DNA of 64,000 nt, from positions 627,501 to 691,500 of the forward strand of contig JBANDB010000019.1 of assembly GCA_037576215.1 (NCBI GenBank), in the 5' to 3' direction. This document shows, piece by piece, positions 59,101-64,000 of the stretch. Source of the stretch: Armillaria gallica. Lineage: Eukaryota > Basidiomycota > Agaricomycetes > Agaricales > Physalacriaceae. The notes beneath the pieces are model-generated. The model had not been told where the DNA came from. It worked only from the letters and a program-made list of their open reading frames with translations, and did not search any database. The number at the start of each line of letters is the position of its first letter. Within the stretch, counting starts at the first letter, position 1. The position numbers were made by a program, and so were the translations under genes.

Positions 59101-60867
59101 TAGATAGCACATACCATCTCTTCGACCCAAGTCAAGTCACAAAAATGTTCAGGAAGTCCTCCACAGTATAGATCATTGCAAAGCGAATACATTGGTAAAC
59201 AACCCGCTTGCAGTCGTGACTCGCAACCATGGCATATGTTAAGAATGCTGCTTTGATACCCTCAAGGGTCAAATAGGTAATCTCACAGCAAACTATGGGC
59301 AATAATGTCCTCATCAGGTCTCTTGTTGTCCTCTGTTGCCTTCAATAACTCAAAATGTAACGACTGCTTGATTTTACCTAGACTTAATTCATCGTACTGG
59401 GAAACTTCAAGAGGGCTCCTGCCTTCAAGCTCTCGGGAGCCAACCGAGCACACATATGTCTTCAGCCATTTACTTCCCTGCATATACTCTTGAGCATGCT
59501 TAAGCTTTGTTTCAATTGGAACAACCTCTGGCCAGGATTCTTTGACATCTTTGAATTGTTCAGCAACACAACACTCTTTCTGATCCTGACTCCCTTTTCA
59601 TACGTTCTTGCAAGACTGTCGATGGTGACGTTCACACATGGGTGCGAGAAGTCTGTTACAGAAAGAAGTTCTGTACTCAAACTCCAGCAGGTCCAAGACT
59701 CCAAAAGTACTATTAAGGGAAACAGTACCAGTGTATGCATTTGTCAAATTCCCAATTACAGGGGCTGGAAGACAGATGAGCTCATTCCACCTTCAAAAAA
59801 GACTTTTGCAAAGAGACTCCACCTTTATGGCATGACTGTTGGCCAATGAACACAACTGCTTCATGTGATGCAGACGCAACACAGTTCTCTTTAACACATC
59901 ATTTGACAATGTCCGAGCCCATGCACAAAAGGTTTCGACATCCAGCTCTGGAGAAACCGCACAAAGAATGCCGTTCCCTCTATGTGGGACAGCAGCATGA
60001 TCAGAAGCCATGGAACATACAATATTCAGGAAAAGTTTATCCCCAAATACCACCCGGAAAAGCTCAAAGCACATCCACTGTTGCCCATTGACTTCTGGAC
60101 AGCCTTTAATTCCTTTCTCCTCGCAAAGCCGCAACAACTCTGAATCAGGCATAGCAATATACCTCTGAGTGAGGTCAAGAAACAACGAAATGACCTCTTC
60201 TATAGCATCGTTCCATCTCTTGACTTTCCGCGAGTTGCCGACAACCCGACTCATCTCTTTAATAGTTATTCCTTCAAAGGCATCCCTTAACTGCTCCTTA
60301 CTTCGATATAACCACAATGGATTTGATTGTAAAGAAGTGTATGACAGCTTATAGTACATGCATGGATGAAACTGTGCACGGGTGACTTCCTCCAAAGGTA
60401 TAAAGACCCGCAGATCATAAGAAACACTGTCAACCATGAATCCAGTGTCTGTCCAGATCACCTTAATGCCTGTCCACCCACTCTCAGCACTGAATAGGTC
60501 TCAAAGCCAAGTGCAAACATGTTCCACACTGGCAAAAGTATCCTTATGAAACTCAGGGAAATACAGCAGACTATAGTACTCTGGAAACTGCAAAGGGGAA
60601 TGTTCCAGGTCTGCTGGGGGCACCTGACTCTCATCAAGCACATGTATGCGACAGCAAGGTAGTTTCTGAAGACAAAAAGCCATGCCTCAAGGATGAGCAA
60701 AAGTAATAAGAACAATAAAGCCCCCTAGGAGCAACTGCAGCATGCGGAGCGTAGTCACCAAGTGACACCTCCTCAAAATGGAGACTGTGCAGTCCCAGTT
60801 CCTGAGTGCACGAGTAACAGGATTAGGCCTCTTACGCAAGTTTAAGCAATCTGCCCAAGCAAATGCA
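53140..60867 (-). pseudogene. Helitron Rep-helicase protein with DUF6570-like domain, 15 TGA stops
   Basis: One long minus-strand coding frame from an acceptor-like site at 60868 to TAA at 53140. Order: N-terminal region (RKRPNPVTRALRNWDCTV, LEHSPLQFPEYYSLLYFPEF), a DUF6570-like part (LTWVEEMVCAIYRCM near 59120), Helitron Rep with the HUH motif YHVHFLMIL (about 57720) and the paired tyrosines FYITDYIMK (about 57205), PIF1 helicase with Walker A GPGETGKTH (about 55770) and GDLYQFPPV, then a Lys-rich part and a C-terminal domain with NWSCAYD. TGA at 60687, 60501, 59793, 59598, 59283, 59262, 58812, 57894, 56386, 55126, 54328, 54007, 53812, 53281 and 53173; no TAA or TAG. One frame change near 57440-57490. 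Walker B reads INEVS (Asp to Asn), which alone should kill the helicase. Confidence 0.88.
53140..60867 (-). mobile_element. autonomous-type Helitron, termini not found
   Basis: Only the coding span is given. The expected 5'-TC end would lie above 60867 and the CTRR end with hairpin below 53140; I could not pick either with confidence. Confidence 0.7.
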
Positions 60868-60869
60868 CT

Positions 60870-61644
60870 AAAAAGGATGTACTAAGCTGATAAATGACTC
60901 CTCAAACAGCACGCGGTTATTGTTTCTCGGTTTGTTGTTTGATGGAGGGCTTAGAAGTGAGCCTGTTTATGATGTGGCTATTGGAGTCCTAGCTTAAGGG
61001 AGGCAAGTCATTGGTTAGATGGCAGTCAGACACTAACATGGGAAACAACATTTCTGATGACCAAGATGGAGAAACAATTCTGTTCTCTGAAACATCCGAC
61101 AGGCACAACTACCTTTTATGATGCCTCAAGGTCTAAAATGAGAAATTATTTCCAAAATCAATAAGTACAAATAGACCCCTGTCCAATGACTTGGCAGGAC
61201 AATGGTCATTATCTTGCCAGTAATGCCCTCTGTCATTTCCTCTATTCATTGGGAAGAATCGGGGATGGTCCAGTTGGCTTAAGTCACTCCATGACTTGCT
61301 CACATAAACCCTGTCCTGAGATTTTACTCATACCTCGTACATTTTCAGAATGTCAATCAGTCTTGTTCACGATCAATTTCTGAACCCTTGAATGCTATAC
61401 CAAAATATCTAGCTGAAGGCCTGCATCATTGCGTGTTTTTTCCTGTGTTATGTTTCTGAAAAATTCTGAGACTAACTATAAGGTGTTATCTTCCTAGTCA
61501 CAAACTATGTGCCACTTATGGGCTCTTTGAAAAGCTCTTGAATGCTAAGTCAAAACATTCTGGCACCCGTTGCATGTTTTTCCTGTGTTGTATTCCTGAA
61601 ATATCCTGAGACTAACTTTAATTGAACTTTAAGGTGTTACCTCC
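60870..61644. other. Helitron 5' flank or intergenic
   Basis: No gene recognised. Two imperfect copies of a phrase around TTTTTCCTGTGTT...CCTGAAA...CTGAGACTAACT occur at about 61438-61480 and 61575-61620, a short tandem duplication. Confidence 0.35.
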
Positions 61645-62081
61645 TGTAAGACCTGAACTGCAATCAAGGGTAAATAGTCAGCTGTATTGCGTTTGTACAG
61701 TCACCGACCAGTCCTTTGATGATTGCCACTCAAGACCAACTTGATAGTGCTTAGCGAGAAGGAGTGTGTTTCGGTATGAATAAACTTTAGCTCAAAGCTA
61801 GGGAATATACAGCTTTGAGTACACTACTTATATACTAAAGTGAGGGTCTGTAATGGGTACTAAGATGAGGGTACCGTGTTAGAAAGTGAATAAGCCAAAT
61901 ATACGGTAGCCGAGAATAACACATATCCAGTACGTGTCGAGTACACGTCGACTGAGTGTGACATGATATCAATGTGAAGATTTATGAAGACTCTCTGGGA
62001 GTCGCGGGTCTAAAGATAAGGATGAGTAAGCATCTTATCTTATCACTGATAAGATAAGATGAAAACGAATAAATCGTAACA
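61645..62081 (-). repeat. 3' LTR of the third gypsy copy
   Basis: 437 bp between TGTAAGACC and ATCGTAACA on the plus strand. Retains the inverted TATA block (CTACTTATATACTA) and the self-priming motif TTAGCTCAAAGCT at 61787-61799 exactly. It is shorter than the young LTRs because of internal deletions. Confidence 0.9.
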
Positions 62082-62439
62082 TTACCCCCCTGTTAAGGCA
62101 GGCGTCCCGACTGCCAGTACATTGGCATCCTATTTCTGCTTCATCACCATGCCGTCCCCAGAGATCTCTTTTTCAGAGTTTTCGGAGAAATGCCATATGG
62201 GCTGCAGCTTGTCCCAGCGGCCCTTATAAAATCCGTCGGTAGGGAGAGGGGGTTTACTGTATAGTGGTGGTGCAATTGGCAAAATTGACCCTTTGTCTCG
62301 TCGGGCAGGCCCAATTATGTGTGCTTTTGTAAAGTATTGTCGTAAGAAGTCGTGAATGCGGAAGCATATTTGGTGCATATGGTTGTGAGTGAGGGTCCTT
62401 GGCTATCCCCCTTTATAGGGCTCATTTCGATTGGTGCTG

Positions 62440-64000
62440 TTATGGAATTTTTGTTGGTTCGTTAAACGGTTTCAAATATGTTGAAGGATTGTCGTTGCCG
62501 CCAAAATAGTCCCAGTCTAGCTGTTGGTCATACCAAACTTGGCGCCCAGAGAATGGTTCTGTATAGGATTGCCAATCTCCTGTGTCATGCTTGGTGCTGT
62601 TCACCCTCTCTGCGAGGTACTCGTCAATGAGTTCTTCTGCGTCCATGTCTTGTTCCTTTACCCAGCTGTTTGATTCTGGTCCATAGCCCTTCCATTTGAC
62701 AAAGTAGTCCGTGACCCAGTGCCATGGTTCGCCAGCCTCTCCTCGGACCTTTCAGTCTCTACTGTCGAGTACTTGCTCGATTTCGTAGTGCTCCTCCCCA
62801 TCAATAAGATCGGGTGGTGGTGGAGGTGGCTGTTCCTGGTTAGGGAATGCGGGTGGCATGTAGGGCATCAGGAGTGATTTGTTGAATACTGGATGGATAC
62901 GCCAGCCTGGTGGGAGTTTTAATTTATATGCTGAAGCTCCGATTTTAGCGATGATGGGGAATGGGCCTGTTCGTTTATCTGTGAGTTTCTTCTTGGGACG
63001 TGGGAGATTAAGGTTGGTCATGTCGAGCCACACCTTGTCTCCTACTTGGTATTCAACTGCAGGTCGTTTCTTTTTGTTGTACTGGGCTTTCATCTGGTCG
63101 GTGGCTTTCTCGAGCGCTTGCTTTGCTTCGGCATGGATTTTCTGCATCTGTGAAACAAATGTGTTTGAGGCCAGTGTTCTGAAGGGTGCTCAGGGTTTTG
63201 CACCAGGGAGAAGGTCAGCATTATAGCCGTAGTTAATCTCAAAGGGACTTTTGCCCATAGCGGAATGGGTGTGGTTGTTGTGAGTGAACGCCGCAAGGGA
63301 GAGCCATTCAGCCCAGTCGTTCTGGCAGTGGTTGACAAAGATCCAGAGGTATTTTTCAACCTCCTGATTGACTCATTCAGTCTGGCCATCAGTCTGTGGG
63401 TGATAGGCGGTGGATACGTTTGCCTTGATTTGAAGCAAGTCATAAAGGTCTTTCATGAACTTAGATATGAACACGGTGCCTCAGTCAGAGATGACGACCT
63501 GAGGCATTCCATGTCTAGCGTATACTTCGTCTCATAGGATTTTGGCCCACCCTTCCGATGACATCTCTGTTGTACATGTGATAGGTATGATTTCCTTGGA
63601 GAATCGGTTGACAATCATTAAGATCGCATCGAAACCGTTGCTCCTTGGTAAACCAGTGATCATATCGACGGAGATATGAGTCCATGGTCGGGAAGGTATG
63701 GCATTGGGATGAAGTGGTGCTGCTTTTGGTTGTGTGCTCGACTTGGTTCGTTGGCACGTTTCACAGGCGTGGACGTAGTCCTCTATGTCCTTCTTCATCT
63801 TTGGCCACCAATATTCTCGTAAGACGAGTTCTTTAGTCTTTTCAATGTCAGGGTGTCCCGCTGTGATGTGGTCATGAAATTGCACAATGATTTCTCCTCG
63901 TAACACGTGGTCGGAAGGAACGTAAATGCAGGAGTCATAATAGATCAACCTGTCATCCATTTTCAGTCCTCGGTCGTGGTTAAGGGAAGTCGTGACATTC
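62440..64000 (-). pseudogene. gypsy Pol C-terminal half (integrase, GPF module, chromodomain), broken
   Basis: Minus-strand frame ending TAA at 62440. From the window edge downward: MDDRLIYYDSCIYVPSDHVL, the zinc site (HITAGH, CETCQRTK), ISVDMITGLP, then TGA at 63532, 63481, 63373, one near 63191 and one at 62752, with KRTGPFPIIAKIGASAYKLK and chromodomain TDYFVKWKGYGP between and after. Three stops align with CGA in the young copy (18147, 18255, 18879), one with CAA (18096). No TAA or TAG breaks occur. Catalytic residues visible are kept. Confidence 0.92.

Larger units (their letters stand above)
61645..64000 (-). mobile_element. third Ty3/gypsy copy, 3' half, runs off the window
   Basis: Same family as the 11.1-20.1 kb element, in the opposite orientation. 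Its 3' LTR and the region from integrase to chromodomain are present; RT, gag and the 5' LTR lie past the window end. It is intermediate in decay: more TGA and more TG/CA than the young copy, far less than the 22.1-kb remnant. Confidence 0.92.

Noticed and set aside
14103..60867. TGA reassigned as a sense codon (Arg or Trp) in this organism
   Set aside because: The only-TGA pattern could suggest recoding, but paralogues in the window have CGA at the same sites, flanking CpG loss is general, and the elements also show frameshifts, a Walker B loss and, in the MFS gene, TAG stops. CpG decay explains it without a new code.

Overview
The window looks like a repeat-rich, gene-poor stretch of a filamentous fungus, most likely an agaricomycete basidiomycete. 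Introns that can be placed in broken genes are 50-79 bp with GT..AG ends, and the recognisable proteins are fungal: ribonucleotide reductase small subunit, a DHA2-type MFS transporter, Ty3/gypsy chromoviruses, and a Helitron with HUH and PIF1 domains. The species cannot be named from sequence alone.

Layout. 1-9.7 kb is A+T-rich, almost CpG-free sequence with only the 3' end of one gene, one fold-back MITE and microsatellites. 9.7-11.1 kb is an old minus-strand solo LTR plus a tandem repeat. 11.139-20.063 kb is a complete, very young plus-strand Ty3/gypsy chromovirus with LTRs, TSD, self-priming site, an extra 5' ORF, gag and pol. 21.2-22.1 kb is a non-autonomous hAT-like element, followed by an ancient gypsy integrase/chromodomain remnant. 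24.06-24.32 kb holds a second copy of the same MITE class. 24-36 kb is decayed sequence with two broken hypothetical genes. 36.2-38.5 kb is an MFS pseudogene. 41.8-42.9 kb is an RNR2 pseudogene. 43.2-45.8 kb is a tandem pair of broken leucine-rich genes. 46.9-48.4 kb carries small hypothetical ORFs. 50.4-52.8 kb holds a broken nucleotidyltransferase-like gene and a broken intron-bearing gene. 53.1-60.9 kb is one huge broken Helitron protein on the minus strand. 61.6-64 kb is the 3' part of a third gypsy copy that runs off the window.

The unifying observation is how genes break here. Across unrelated loci (gypsy pol, Helitron, RNR2, leucine-rich genes, nucleotidyltransferase-like gene) nearly every premature stop is TGA standing at an arginine position, and several are matched by CGA in a paralogous copy inside the window. 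Old regions are nearly free of CpG, young insertions are CpG-rich, the two LTRs of the young element differ by two CpG transitions plus one indel, and the 8-bp target duplication of the hAT element differs only as CA versus TG. This is the footprint of methylation-type or RIP-like C-to-T mutation at CpG acting on repeats and on duplicated genes. The window is therefore an archive of elements at different stages of the same decay process.
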